Shown: positions 17,010-26,032, numbered from the stretch's first letter. The stretch: DNA of 53,952 nt from Chloroflexota bacterium (GCA_009841405.1 VXLV01000007.1:1-53952); one strand, 5' to 3'. A program made the numbers and translations. Notes: a model not told the origin generated them from the letters alone.

Positions 17010-17792
17010 ATGCCCGGCGTGGACACTGCGCGCGGCCGCCTTTGGATCGCGGATCATCGCCGCCAGTCGGAACGGCCAGCCGCGCTCTTCATCCACGGCG
17101 CCGGCGGCTCGCATCTTAGCTTTCCGGCAGCGCTGCGCCAATTGCCATCTATTTCACCCATCTTGGTCGATCTGCCCGGTCATGGCCGCAGCCCGGGCGC
17201 CGGCCGCGCCGGCATAGCCGAATACGCGCTTGATCTCGTTGCGCTGCTCGATTCGCTCGCGATCGACTCGGCGGTCATGCTCGGGCACAGTATGGGCGGC
17301 GCCATCGCGCAGTGGCTGGCGCTGGAACACACCGCGCGCGTAGACGCCCTCGCGCTGGCCGGCACGGGCGCGCGGTTGCCCGTCAACCCAGCGCTGATCA
17401 AAGAAATCATTGACGACCCGAGCGCGACCGTCATTCAGATTACGCGCTGGATGTGGGCAAAGCAGGCGCCGGATGATCTGAAGCGGCAGACCGCCGATAT
17501 TATGGTGGCAACGGCGCCGAGCGTCATCCAGGCCGACTTCATGGCCTGCGACGGCTTTGACCTTACGCCGCGCCTGGCGGAGATTGCGCTGCCGACTCTG
17601 ATCCTGGCTGGCGACAGCGACAAGATGACGCCGCTTTCGCTGAGCCAGGAATTGGCCCGCGGCATCGCCGGGTCAGCATTGGCGGTCATCCCGAAAGCCG
17701 GTCACATGATGCTCTTGGAGCAGCCGGAACACTGTGCCGAGCTCATCGCCGCCTGGCTGAAACGCGCCCTGGCCGGAGCGGGTTGCGACTAG
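17010..17792 (+). CDS. Alpha/beta hydrolase
   Basis: A 260-residue alpha/beta-fold hydrolase. The nucleophile elbow is GHSMG at 92-96 (Ser94), the oxyanion region HGAGG is at 29-33, the acid is probably Asp202 or Asp204 in AGDSDKMTP, and the histidine is His232 in KAGHMM. The cap region (130-185) is short. The ATG at 17010 was chosen because the upstream in-frame residues fall inside the glycohydrolase gene and look non-coding. It follows that gene after a single base, so the two are likely co-transcribed. The substrate cannot be predicted. Its stop shares a CTAG palindrome with the convergent methyltransferase. Confidence 0.88.
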   Translation: MPGVDTARGRLWIADHRRQSERPAALFIHGAGGSHLSFPAALRQLPSISPILVDLPGHGRSPGAGRAGIAEYALDLVALLDSLAIDSAVMLGHSMGGAIAQWLALEHTARVDALALAGTGARLPVNPALIKEIIDDPSATVIQITRWMWAKQAPDDLKRQTADIMVATAPSVIQADFMACDGFDLTPRLAEIALPTLILAGDSDKMTPLSLSQELARGIAGSALAVIPKAGHMMLLEQPEHCAELIAAWLKRALAGAGCD

Positions 17793-18694
17793 GCCAGGGG
17801 TTTGCGAAAGTCAAATACGCCATCGCGTATCGCCCAGCGCAAGCCGCTGCCGCTAACAACCGCGTCACCGCTCCTGCTGAGCGACGAGCCGGTTTCGGGA
17901 CAGCGCAGAAAACCCAGTGGATCGTCCGACGCGATCAAAGGCGCGGCCGCTGGTTTTTCCGCGCGCAAGTCCAGGAATATGCTGGGCGAAATCATCCAAC
18001 CCGTCTGTTGCAGCGCCCGGTCGCCGTGAGCCAGCAAAGACGTTGGCAGCGCGCGTTTAAGCAGACCCAACCGCAGCCAGGACACCGGCACGGACCGGCG
18101 CAACGCGAAGCCGCTTGCCCGCGCCTGTCCGATCATATACTCCGGATGAAAGTTGAAGTTCAGCTCCACGAACTCAACTGGCGGCAGCGTGAAGGGATTC
18201 CAATGGTTGCTGCCGAAGACGTGGCGCAGCATCGCCTTCAAATTGCGCTTGTTGGCGAATTCAAGGACAAAGGCGCCCGAATGCGCCAGCGCATTGTGGA
18301 CTTGGCCCAGCACTGCCGGCACATCCTCGAAATGGTGAATGACGCGAATCATGGTCGCGGCGTCAAAGGCGCTGCTTTGAAATGGCATCCGGTAGGCGTC
18401 AGCCGCGACGTATGTGAAACCGTCGTCGCCGTAACGTCGGCGAGCGTATTGCAGCTGCTCAAGCGAGTAGTCCAGCAGCACAACCTGGCTGAACATGCGA
18501 TACTCGCCGGTGAGCCGTCCGAAGCCGGCGCCGATTTCCAGCAGCCGCCGCCCGGATTGCGGCAGCAAGCGCGCCAGCGCCCGCCGCTCTACCGCATCTT
18601 CATATCCGCGACCTTGCCCTTCCCAGAAGTCTTGCCGGTAGGTCGAGTCGCCATAATCACAGATGCGTGGTCCGTCGTTCATGCTTTCGCCCAA
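17789..18694 (-). CDS. SAM-dependent methyltransferase with Trm112-like tail
   Basis: A 301-residue class I methyltransferase. Motif I is LLEIGAGFGR (51-60), motif II VVLLDYS (71-77) and motif IV/post region MIRVIHHFED (115-124). Residues 259-297 resemble a Trm112/UPF0434 zinc-ribbon fold: LRCPETGSSL, then GLRWAIRDGVFDF, the equivalent of the usual L-x-YPIRDGIP. Only one of the expected cysteines (Cys265) remains. Trm112-like partners normally activate methyltransferases in trans; here the module is in cis. The gene starts five bases after the metK stop on the same strand, so it would be under the SAM riboswitch. The methyl acceptor is unknown. A second ATG at 18682 is possible. Confidence 0.85.
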   Translation of the reverse strand: MGESMNDGPRICDYGDSTYRQDFWEGQGRGYEDAVERRALARLLPQSGRRLLEIGAGFGRLTGEYRMFSQVVLLDYSLEQLQYARRRYGDDGFTYVAADAYRMPFQSSAFDAATMIRVIHHFEDVPAVLGQVHNALAHSGAFVLEFANKRNLKAMLRHVFGSNHWNPFTLPPVEFVELNFNFHPEYMIGQARASGFALRRSVPVSWLRLGLLKRALPTSLLAHGDRALQQTGWMISPSIFLDLRAEKPAAAPLIASDDPLGFLRCPETGSSLSRSGDAVVSGSGLRWAIRDGVFDFRKPLA

Positions 18695-18699
18695 GCGCC

Positions 18700-19914
18700 T
18701 CAGGCAAGGCCCGCTGCCCGGCGCAATGTCGCCGCTCTATCGGTGCGTTCCCAAGGCACATCAATGTCTTCGCGACCGAAGTGCCCGTAGGCGGCGACTT
18801 GCTTGAAGATAGGCCGCCGCAATCCCAGGTTGCGAATGATGGCGGCCGGGCGCAAATCAAATTGTTCCTCAATCAAGGCTTCCAGCCTGGCGTCCTCTAT
18901 CCGCCCAGTGCCGAATGTCTCCACGGCCAGCGATGTCGGCGCGGCGCGGCCGATTGCGTAGGAGACTTGCAGCTCGAAGCGGTCGGCCAGGCCGGCTTTG
19001 ACGATATTCTTGGCCACGTAGCGCGCCATATAAGCCGCGCTGCGATCGACCTTGGTGGCGTCCTTGCCCGAGAACGCGCCGCCGCCGTGCCGGGCCACGC
19101 CGCCGTAGGTATCCACAATGATCTTGCGCCCGGTCAGCCCGGCGTCGCCCAACGGACCGCCGGTTACGAAGCGCCCGGTCGGATTGATGAAGTAGCGCGT
19201 CTCTTCATCTACTAGCGCCGCCGGCACGACATCGCGGATGATGCGCTCGATGATCTGCTGGCGGATTTCCGACTGCGAGATCTCAGGCGCGTGCTGGGTC
19301 GAGATGACGACCGTATCGACGCGCTTGGGCCGGCCGCATTGGTACTCCACGGTGACCTGGCTCTTGGCGTCCGGCCGCAGCCAGGTCAACTCGCCGCGCT
19401 TGCGCGCAGCAGCCAGGCGGTGCGTGAGACCGTGCGCCAGAGACGCCGTCAGCGGCATCAGTTCGGCCGTCTCGTCACAAGCGAAGCCGATCATCATGCC
19501 TTGATCGCCAGCGCCGGTGGCTTCGATTTCGGCGTCCGCGGCGGCGCCTTCGCGCGCTTCCAGCGCCGTATCCACGCCCTGCTTGATATCGGCGGACTGC
19601 TCCTTAACCGAGATCAGTACGCCGCAGGTATCCGCATCGAAACCGTAGTCGGCGCGCGTATAGCCGATCTCCCGGACTGTCTGCCGGACGATGCTGTCCA
19701 TATCGACGTAGGCGCTGGTGGTGATCTCCCCCATGACCACGACCAAGCCAGTGGTCGTCGCCACCTCGCAAGCGACCCGCGCCATCGGATCTTGTTCCAG
19801 TATGGCGTCAAGAATGGCATCGCTAATCTGATCGCACATCTTGTCCGGGTGCCCTTCCGACACTGACTCGGAGGTAAACAGATATTTCGGAGCGGTCATG
19901 AATGTGGTCGACAT
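18700..19914 (-). CDS. metK: S-adenosylmethionine synthetase
   Basis: A 404-residue methionine adenosyltransferase that makes SAM from methionine and ATP. Signatures are GHPDK (21-25), [12 protein letters not shown] (134-145) and [19 protein letters not shown] (277-295), all intact. The ATG at 19914 is chosen over an in-frame codon further upstream because AGAAAGGA stands right before it and the conserved N-terminus begins here. The 5' leader contains a SAM-I riboswitch and a terminator-like hairpin, giving feedback control by SAM. The methyltransferase gene follows after five bases. Confidence 0.96.
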   Translation of the reverse strand: MSTTFMTAPKYLFTSESVSEGHPDKMCDQISDAILDAILEQDPMARVACEVATTTGLVVVMGEITTSAYVDMDSIVRQTVREIGYTRADYGFDADTCGVLISVKEQSADIKQGVDTALEAREGAAADAEIEATGAGDQGMMIGFACDETAELMPLTASLAHGLTHRLAAARKRGELTWLRPDAKSQVTVEYQCGRPKRVDTVVISTQHAPEISQSEIRQQIIERIIRDVVPAALVDEETRYFINPTGRFVTGGPLGDAGLTGRKIIVDTYGGVARHGGGAFSGKDATKVDRSAAYMARYVAKNIVKAGLADRFELQVSYAIGRAAPTSLAVETFGTGRIEDARLEALIEEQFDLRPAAIIRNLGLRRPIFKQVAAYGHFGREDIDVPWERTDRAATLRRAAGLA

Positions 19915-20022
19915 GTTTTTCCTTTCTAATCCGGGCGACAACTGCGATTCCCTGCGTCCTGCGTTCAATCAAGCGCAGACCGCGCCGGGCGTTTGGCAGA
20001 TGCGTAATTTGTCACTGGCAAC

Positions 20023-20049
20023 AAAAAACGCCGTGCGAGGCAGCGGGCG
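20023..20049 (-). terminator. Riboswitch expression-platform terminator
   Basis: Read on the minus strand, a GC-rich hairpin (cgcccgc ... gcacggcg) is followed directly by TTTTTTG at 20028-20022. It lies between the SAM-I aptamer and metK, where an intrinsic terminator is expected for SAM-dependent premature termination. Confidence 0.65.
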
Positions 20050-20072
20050 TAAGCGCGTTTCGATAAGTTACG

Positions 20073-20176
20073 CTCATCTGCCAGAGTTTCCACTCTGCCG
20101 GACTTAGCACCGTCCCAGAACGTTCGGGGGTTGCCGCGAGATCTATGAGCCGGTTCTCTCACTCGCTCTTGATGAG
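20073..20176 (-). ncRNA. SAM-I (S-box) riboswitch aptamer
   Basis: On the minus strand the closing helix P1 is CTCATC (20176-20171) paired with GATGAG (20078-20073). Between them, in order, are the AAGAG junction, a P2 arm GCGAG/CTCGC with a kink-turn, the conserved GCGGCAACC, a P3 arm ending in GGTGCTAAGTCC, and a P4 hairpin CAGAGT-GGAA-ACTCTG. The P2 loop CCGG can pair with CCGG after GCTAAGT, the expected pseudoknot. This matches the SAM-I consensus closely. It sits in the metK leader, so excess SAM should terminate transcription before metK and the methyltransferase. Confidence 0.93.
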
Positions 20177-20207
20177 TGCTGCGGACTTCAAGACCGCAAC
20201 CAAAGAC

Positions 20208-20235
20208 ATTATAGCATAGCCGGTAAGCGCCGCAA
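20208..20235 (-). promoter_or_regulatory. Promoter of the riboswitch-metK unit
   Basis: Minus-strand TTGCGG (20235-20230) and TATAAT (20213-20208) are spaced 16 bp. Transcription would start near 20201, just before a small hairpin (TGCGG ... CCGCA) and the SAM-I aptamer. Confidence 0.75.
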
Positions 20236-20304
20236 GCGATCCACAGGGCAGGCAGGCGACTTCTCCGCGCCCGCGGCCAGGAAATGTAGACAAAATGCGC
20301 GGCT

Positions 20305-20979
20305 CTATTTGCGTTTGGATCGCTCGATGTGCATCAGGAATTCGTTGCGCGTGTCCTGGTTGTAGCGGAAGTCACCCAGCATGGCGCTGGTCGTCATATT
20401 GGCGTCGTGCTTCATCACGCCGCGTATCATCGAGCACATGTGCTGCGCCGTCATCACCACCGCTACGCCTTTGGGATCCAGCACCTCGACCAAGAACTCG
20501 GCGATCTGGCGCGTCAGGCGCTCTTGGACCTGCAAGCGGCGCGAAAACATATCGACAATGCGCGGTATCTTGCTGAGCCCTATCACCTTGCGGTGGGGCA
20601 AATACGCGACATGCGCGTGGCCGACGAAAGGCAGCAGATGGTGCTCGCACAAGCTGTAGTATTCGATATCGCTGACGATGACCATGTCATCATACTCGAT
20701 ATCGAAAACCGCGTTGTTGACTAGTTTCACCGGGTCGGTCGTGTATCCGCTCACCAATTCCCGGTACGCTTTGGCGACCCGCTTGGGGGTATCAATCAGT
20801 CCTTGTCGATTGGGATTCTCGCCGATAGCGCTGAGCAATTCTCCCACCGAGCGCTGAACGGCGGCTTCGTTCACCGGCACGGCGTCGAGTCCAAAGCGGT
20901 TCAGCAATTCCGATGATTCGAGTCTCTGCTGGACGCCATTCTCCAGGCTGGCAGGCGCCATCGTTTCATGTTTGCCCAT
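20305..20979 (-). CDS. folE: GTP cyclohydrolase I
   Basis: A 224-residue GTP cyclohydrolase I (type IA), first enzyme of tetrahydrofolate/pterin synthesis. Zinc ligands are Cys111 and His114 in [10 protein letters not shown] and Cys182 in [11 protein letters not shown]. The [23 protein letters not shown] stretch, represented by its core [12 protein letters not shown] (134-145), and the C-terminal R-x-E-F-L are conserved. The ATG at 20979 is preceded by AAAGGAGG at good spacing. It lies upstream of the metK promoter on the same strand but has its own TTGCGT/TATAAT promoter. No recognisable THF riboswitch was found in its leader. Confidence 0.96.
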   Translation of the reverse strand: MGKHETMAPASLENGVQQRLESSELLNRFGLDAVPVNEAAVQRSVGELLSAIGENPNRQGLIDTPKRVAKAYRELVSGYTTDPVKLVNNAVFDIEYDDMVIVSDIEYYSLCEHHLLPFVGHAHVAYLPHRKVIGLSKIPRIVDMFSRRLQVQERLTRQIAEFLVEVLDPKGVAVVMTAQHMCSMIRGVMKHDANMTTSAMLGDFRYNQDTRNEFLMHIERSKRK

Positions 20980-21068
20980 TGTTCGTCTGCCTCCTTTCCA
21001 AGACGGTTATCGGCACAAGATTCGCGCCGATGTCTGTAACCACAGGCTTCGTTAGCCCGCTTGTTAAG

Positions 21069-21098
21069 ATTATATGAGCATTTCCAGGCCAAACGCAA
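21069..21098 (-). promoter_or_regulatory. Promoter of folE
   Basis: Minus-strand TTGCGT (21098-21093) and TATAAT (21074-21069) are spaced 18 bp, giving a leader of about 80 nucleotides before the folE ATG. The -35 resembles that of metK. Confidence 0.65.
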
Positions 21099-21241
21099 TA
21101 TTAATCTGTCAGCCAACGCCAGAGGGTTATGCGTATCTTCGGCTCAATCTGAACCAGACCGACGCACTTTCCTCTGACGCCTTTTTGCCACTTGGGCTAA
21201 AATGGCAGCAGTATGACAGTGCGCACGGCACAGGAGCTGTT

Positions 21242-21895
21242 ATGGCGAACGACGTATTGATCACCCTTTCCCAGCCGCGCTCGGCCGCCGCCGAAGCCTA
21301 CCGCAGCTTGCGCACGAATCTAATGTTCAGCAGCGTGGATGACCCGATCCGCACCCTGCTCGTGACATCGGCCGCGCGCGACGATCAAAAGAGCGTTACG
21401 CTGGCGAACCTGGCGGTTACCTTCGCGCAAGGCGGCAACAGAACGATCCTGGTGGACGCCGATTTGCGTCACCCGAAGCAGCACGAGATCTGGGGCATCG
21501 GCGATAGCAGCGGCCTCAGCGGCATGATGCTTGACGACGCCGCCATTGCCGACGCGCCCGTCCCAGCCAGCGAGGTCGAAAACCTGTGGATCGTCACTGC
21601 GGGCGAATTGCCGCCCAACCCGGCCGATCTTCTGGGCGGGAAACGCATGGACGCCATCATCGCGGCGCTGAAGGAGCAGGCCGACTACGTCTTGTTCGAC
21701 AGCCCGCCGATTCTAGCTGCGACCGACGCCGCGCTACTGGGCATCAAACTGGATGGCGCGCTGCTGGCGATACGCGCCGGCGATACCCGCCGCGACCACA
21801 CCGCCCAGGCGCGCCAGGCGCTGGAACGCGTGCATGTGCGCATCGTTGGCGCTGTGCTGACAAACGCCCCGCGAGAGAATCAAGTAGCTTACTAA
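21242..21895 (+). CDS. CpsD/CapB-like ATPase with eroded P-loop
   Basis: A 217-residue protein of the bacterial tyrosine-kinase (BY-kinase) CpsD/CapB family, which regulates polysaccharide export with a Wzz partner. Present are the N-terminal EAYRSLRTNL (18-27), Walker A' ILVDADLRHPKQ (69-80) and Walker B YVLFDSPP (149-156). The Walker A region reads SAARDDQKSVT (43-53): the Lys and Ser remain but the usual glycines of GxGK are missing. The C-terminus has a single Tyr217, not the usual tyrosine cluster. It may be a pseudokinase. The ATG at 21242 has AGGAG upstream; longer in-frame extensions look non-coding. It heads the glycan locus. Confidence 0.85.
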   Translation: MANDVLITLSQPRSAAAEAYRSLRTNLMFSSVDDPIRTLLVTSAARDDQKSVTLANLAVTFAQGGNRTILVDADLRHPKQHEIWGIGDSSGLSGMMLDDAAIADAPVPASEVENLWIVTAGELPPNPADLLGGKRMDAIIAALKEQADYVLFDSPPILAATDAALLGIKLDGALLAIRAGDTRRDHTAQARQALERVHVRIVGAVLTNAPRENQVAY

Positions 21896-22037
21896 ACCCT
21901 GGTTCCCGCCGCCGCTGAGGCTTCGCGCGCCGGCGCTTGTATAGGACATCAGCGCGCAACAACGCGCGCTCGCGAAATCAAGAACACCACAATAACCAGC
22001 AAAGTGAACCAACGAGCAGAGGAAGCGCATCGCGACG

Positions 22038-23108
22038 ATGAAAGGACTCATCCTTAGCGGCGGCAAAGGCACCCGTCTGTATCCCCTGACCTACACGCGC
22101 GCCAAGCAGCTGATTCCCGTCGCCAACAAGCCGGTGCTGGTGCGCGTCATTGAAGCGATTCGCGAAGCCGGCGTGCGCGAAGTAGGCATCGTGGTCGGGC
22201 ATACCGCGCCCGAAATTGAAGAAGCGCTTGGCGATGGCTCGCAATGGAATGTCGAGCTGGCGTATATTCCGCAAGCAAGCCCGGACGGGCTGGCGCACGC
22301 GGTGAAGATCTCGCGCGACTTTCTGGGAGACAGTCCATTTGTCATGTTCCTCGGCGACAACGTCATCGAGGGCGGCATTAGCCGCTTGATACGAGACTTC
22401 GCGGACAATAGCTGGAACAGCCAGATCGTGCTGAAAGAGGTAGACAATCCCGCGGCCTACGGCGTCGCCAAGATGCGACCGGACGGCAGCATAAAAGCGC
22501 TGATCGAAAAGCCAAAATCGCCGCCGAGCAATCTGGCTCTGGTTGGCATATACATGTTCGACCAGCACATTTTTGAAGCCGTGGACGCCATCGAGCCGTC
22601 GGCGCGCGGCGAGTATGAAATCACAGACGCCATACAATGGCTGATTGACCACGGCTACTCAGTCTTTCCGCATGTGCATGACGGCTGGTGGATTGACACC
22701 GGCAAACCCACTGACATGCTCGACGCCAACAGCCACGTCCTGGAGGAGTTGACGCCGACTGTGGACGAGAGCGCGCTGGTCGACACGGCGTCTTCGGTGG
22801 ATTCGCGCGTGACGCTGCAAGCCGGCGCGCGCATCCGCAACAGTATCGTTCGCGGCCCCACGATCATCGGCAAGAACACGCTCATCGAGAATAGCTACGT
22901 CGGTCCCTTCACCAGCATTTATCACGGCTGCGAAATACGCAACTGCGAGATTGAACGCAGCATCATCCTGGAAAATAGCCGCGTGATGGACATAGACCGC
23001 ACGCTGCGCGACAGCTTGATCGGCCGCAACGCCACCGTCAAGCGCAGCAGCGGCCGACCGCGCGGCTTGAAAATGAATCTGGGCGATCACGGAACGCTAT
23101 GGGTATAA
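22038..23108 (+). CDS. rmlA: Glucose-1-phosphate thymidylyltransferase, long form
   Basis: A 356-residue nucleotidyltransferase making dTDP-glucose. The N-terminal signature LILSGGKGTRLYPLTYTRAKQ starts at residue 4 (core GGKGTRLYPLT), followed by IPVANKPVL. YGVAKMRPDGSI, LIEKPKSPPSN and GGWWIDTGKPTDML-like DGWWIDTGKPTDML complete the active site. Residues 245-330 are a hexapeptide-repeat left-handed beta-helix, marking the long RmlA form (TIGR01208) found in archaea and Chloroflexota-type bacteria. It starts at an ATG 142 bp after cpsD-like and precedes rmlB by 31 bp. Confidence 0.93.
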   Translation: MKGLILSGGKGTRLYPLTYTRAKQLIPVANKPVLVRVIEAIREAGVREVGIVVGHTAPEIEEALGDGSQWNVELAYIPQASPDGLAHAVKISRDFLGDSPFVMFLGDNVIEGGISRLIRDFADNSWNSQIVLKEVDNPAAYGVAKMRPDGSIKALIEKPKSPPSNLALVGIYMFDQHIFEAVDAIEPSARGEYEITDAIQWLIDHGYSVFPHVHDGWWIDTGKPTDMLDANSHVLEELTPTVDESALVDTASSVDSRVTLQAGARIRNSIVRGPTIIGKNTLIENSYVGPFTSIYHGCEIRNCEIERSIILENSRVMDIDRTLRDSLIGRNATVKRSSGRPRGLKMNLGDHGTLWV

Positions 23109-23139
23109 GAGGAGCGAGAGCCGGCATGGGACGGTCTGC

Positions 23140-24162
23140 ATGAAGAATATCCTGGTGACGGGCGGCGCCGGCTTCATCGGCAGCGCCTTTGTGCGGCACA
23201 TGGTTGAGCGCTATCCCGACTACAATATCGTCTGCTTTGACAAGCTGACTTACGCCGGCAACATCGACAACTTACTACCAGTTGACGATGCAGAGAATTA
23301 CCGCTTTGAGCGCGGCGACATCGCCGATCGCGCCACCGTCAGCCGCGCATTGCGCGATTACTGCGTCGACACAGTCGTCAACTTCGCCGCCGAGAGCCAC
23401 GTCGATCGCAGCATCCTTGACCCCGACGCCTTCATTCACACCGATGTCGTCGGCGCCTACATCCTGCTCGACGAAGGCCGCAAGCACGGCATCGAACGCT
23501 TCTGCCAGGTATCCACCGATGAAGTCTACGGCGATATCGACATCGGCCTGTCGTTGGAAGACGACCGCTTCTTGCCCAACAGTCCCTACGCCGCCAGCAA
23601 AGCCGCCGGCGAATTGATGGCGCGGGCTTACTGCGTCACCTATGGCATGGACATCGTCATCACCCGCGGCAGCAATACTTACGGACCCTATCAGTATCCG
23701 GAGAAGCTGGTGCCCTTCTTCGCCACCGAAGCCATCGACCACCGACCGCTGCCGCTCTACGGCGATGGCGAGCAGATTCGCGACTGGCTCTACGTTGATG
23801 ACCACGCGCGCGGCGTCGACTGCGTCTTGCATTTCGGCGTTTCGGGCGAAGCCTACAATCTCGCCGGCGAGAATCAGCGCGCGAATATTGACGTGACGAC
23901 GCGCATCCTGGAATTGCTCGGCAAGCCCGCTTCGCTGATTCGCCATGTACCGGACCGCGAGGGGCATGATCGCCGCTACGCCATGTCGGCGGAAAAGGCG
24001 CGCGCTCTGGGCTGGCGTCGCCAATTCGACTTCGACGCCGGTCTGGAAGCGACTGTGCGCTGGTATCAAGACAACGAGTGGTGGTGGCGGAAGATCAAAA
24101 CAGGCGAGTATCTGGAATACTATAAGCGGCAGTATGCCGAGCGTCTGGCGGCGCAAGCATAG
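23140..24162 (+). CDS. rmlB: dTDP-glucose 4,6-dehydratase
   Basis: A 340-residue extended SDR enzyme converting dTDP-glucose to dTDP-4-keto-6-deoxyglucose. The NAD-binding motif TGGAGFIGS is at residues 6-14, FAAESHVDRSI is the substrate-binding stretch, STDEVYGD carries the catalytic D-E pair, and SPYAASKA holds the Tyr and Lys of YxxxK. NTYGPYQYPEKLVPFF is diagnostic of RmlB. Its product is the branch point for RmlC/RmlD (rhamnose) and for the RffA-like transaminase encoded at 37.2-38.3 kb. Confidence 0.95.
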   Translation: MKNILVTGGAGFIGSAFVRHMVERYPDYNIVCFDKLTYAGNIDNLLPVDDAENYRFERGDIADRATVSRALRDYCVDTVVNFAAESHVDRSILDPDAFIHTDVVGAYILLDEGRKHGIERFCQVSTDEVYGDIDIGLSLEDDRFLPNSPYAASKAAGELMARAYCVTYGMDIVITRGSNTYGPYQYPEKLVPFFATEAIDHRPLPLYGDGEQIRDWLYVDDHARGVDCVLHFGVSGEAYNLAGENQRANIDVTTRILELLGKPASLIRHVPDREGHDRRYAMSAEKARALGWRRQFDFDAGLEATVRWYQDNEWWWRKIKTGEYLEYYKRQYAERLAAQA

Positions 24163-24221
24163 GCTCGCCAAATGCCGTCCGTGAGCGCCCTGATGAAGCC
24201 CGCTCGATTCTATCAATTGCC

Positions 24222-25085
24222 ATGCGCGTCTTGATCACCGGCGCGGCCGGGCGGCTGGGCAGCCAGCTAAGACTGCAACTGGCCGATGCTCACGACCTAA
24301 TCACCACGGACGTCGTGGGCGATGTCGATGTCATTGCAGACTTGACCGACTACGACGCTTGCTGCGGCTTGGTGAATGACGCCGCGCCCGATATCGTTCT
24401 CCACGCGGCCGCCTGGACCGATGTCGACGGCTGCGCCCGCGATCCGGGTCGGGCGCTAGCCGCAAACGGACTGGCTACCGCGCACCTGGCCGCATTGACG
24501 TCCGGCCGCGGCATTCCCATCCTCTACATCAGCAGCAACGAAGTCTTCGACGGCGAACTCGGCCGGCCCTACGCCGAATATGATCGGCCGAATCCGATCA
24601 ACCCTTATGGCTACAGCAAATGGTATGGCGAACGCGCGATCGTCCGGGTGAATCCGCAGCATTATATCGTGCGCACATCCTGGCTTTTCGCCCATGGCGG
24701 CGGCAACTTCATCCAGGCCATTCTCGCCGCGGCCGGCGCGGGCAAAGCGCTACGAGTCGTCACCAACGAGGTCGCCAACCCGACATACGCCACGGATCTG
24801 GCAGCCGCAATCGCCAGGCTGATCGGAAGCGAGCGCTACGGCAGCTACCACTTGGTCAATGAAGGCGCGGTCAGCCGCTGGGGTTTCGCGCGCCGCATTC
24901 TTGATTGCGCCGGTTTCACTGAGACGCCGATCGCGCGCATCAGCCGCCACGAGTGGCCGCGGCCCTCGTTGCCGCCGGAGCATACCGCCCTGGCCAATGT
25001 CGCCGGCGCGGGCATTGGGATTCGCCTGCGCCCCTGGCACGAGGCTCTGCGCGCCTTTCTGGACGCGGAGGGCGCGGTCGGATGA
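24222..25085 (+). CDS. rmlD: dTDP-4-dehydrorhamnose reductase
   Basis: A 287-residue SDR protein of the RmlD family. The Rossmann motif VLITGAAGRLGS is at 3-14, AAWTDVDGCARDP is the family-specific substrate segment, and NPYGYSKWYGE holds the YxxxK pair. SSNEVFDGE corresponds to the usual STDYVFDG. It would reduce dTDP-4-keto-rhamnose to dTDP-rhamnose, but the RmlC epimerase that makes that substrate is not in the window. The stop overlaps the ATG of the next glycosyltransferase (ATGA), so the two are coupled. Confidence 0.9.
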   Translation: MRVLITGAAGRLGSQLRLQLADAHDLITTDVVGDVDVIADLTDYDACCGLVNDAAPDIVLHAAAWTDVDGCARDPGRALAANGLATAHLAALTSGRGIPILYISSNEVFDGELGRPYAEYDRPNPINPYGYSKWYGERAIVRVNPQHYIVRTSWLFAHGGGNFIQAILAAAGAGKALRVVTNEVANPTYATDLAAAIARLIGSERYGSYHLVNEGAVSRWGFARRILDCAGFTETPIARISRHEWPRPSLPPEHTALANVAGAGIGIRLRPWHEALRAFLDAEGAVG

Positions 25086-26032
25086 CGGAGCCTCGCCTGT
25101 CCGTCGTCATACCCAATTGGAATGGCAAGCGCTTCCTCGCCACCTGCATCGATTCGCTGAGGCGGCAAACGCATACTGATTTGGCCGTCATCGTAGTCGA
25201 TAACGCGTCCAGCGATGGCTCGCAAGCGTTCATACGCGATAACTATCCCGAAGTCCGCCTCATCGAACTGGCCGAGAATCGGGGTTTCACCGGCGCCTGC
25301 AACATCGGCATTGACGCCGCCGAGGGCGAAGTCATCGCCCTGCTGAACAATGACACAGAGGCGGATGAACGCTGGGCAGAAGCGCTTATGGACGCATTTG
25401 CGGCGCGCCCGCAAGTCGGCATTGTCGCCAGCAAGATGCTGCTCTTTGATCAGCGCGATCGTTTCCACACCGCCGGCGACTATTTCACGATTGACGGCCG
25501 CGCCGGCAATCGCGGCGCCTGGGAGACGGACACCGGGCAATACGACCGCGGCGAATACGTATTCTCGGCTTGCGGCGGCGCGGCGGCTTATCGTCGGTCA
25601 ATGCTCGCCGAAGTCGGCGCGCTGGATGACGATTTTTTCTTTCTGCTTGAAGACGTCGATTTGGCCTGGCGGGCGCAGCTCGCTGGATACAAAGTGTGGT
25701 ACGCGCCCGGCGCGGTCGTCTATCATCACCTCTCAGCGAGCGGCGGCGGCGTGACGGCCAGCTACTATGACGGACGCAACGGCATCTGGCTGCTGGCGAA
25801 GAATATGCCGGCGGGCCTGCTGCGCAAATACGCCTGGCGCATTCTTGCCCGGCAGGCGCTGCTGGCTTGTGACGCGCTGAAGGCGTGGCGCGGGCGCGAG
25901 GCGCGGGCGCGGCTGCGCGGCATTATGCGCGGACTCTTGACCTTGCGCGCGGTCCTGGCTAAGCGCAGGCGAGTGCAGGCAATGAAACGCGTGACCGACA
26001 GTTATGTGGAAAGCATGCTTTCGCGCGACTAG
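25082..26032 (+). CDS. GT2 glycosyltransferase, rhamnosyltransferase-like
   Basis: A 316-residue GT-A fold glycosyltransferase of family 2. VVIPNWNGKRFL (8-19) begins the nucleotide-binding domain, VVDNASSDGS holds the first Asp, and LNNDTEADERW carries the D-x-D-like metal motif (NDTE). EDVDLAWRAQLAGYKVWY is the acceptor-side ED motif typical of rhamnosyltransferase-like WcaA/RfbN enzymes. The C-terminal 50 residues are basic and probably membrane-associated. The ATG overlaps the rmlD stop, which supports dTDP-rhamnose or a related sugar as donor; this is inference. Confidence 0.88.
   Translation: MTEPRLSVVIPNWNGKRFLATCIDSLRRQTHTDLAVIVVDNASSDGSQAFIRDNYPEVRLIELAENRGFTGACNIGIDAAEGEVIALLNNDTEADERWAEALMDAFAARPQVGIVASKMLLFDQRDRFHTAGDYFTIDGRAGNRGAWETDTGQYDRGEYVFSACGGAAAYRRSMLAEVGALDDDFFFLLEDVDLAWRAQLAGYKVWYAPGAVVYHHLSASGGGVTASYYDGRNGIWLLAKNMPAGLLRKYAWRILARQALLACDALKAWRGREARARLRGIMRGLLTLRAVLAKRRRVQAMKRVTDSYVESMLSRD

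Noticed and set aside
17783..18790. 335-codon plus-strand open frame opposite the methyltransferase
   Set aside because: It lies antisense to a gene with clear methyltransferase motifs, lacks recognisable domains and has biased, low-complexity-like composition typical of GC-rich shadow frames.
20980..21068. Possible tetrahydrofolate riboswitch in the folE leader
   Set aside because: The roughly 80-nt leader does not show the conserved THF aptamer segments or pseudoknot.
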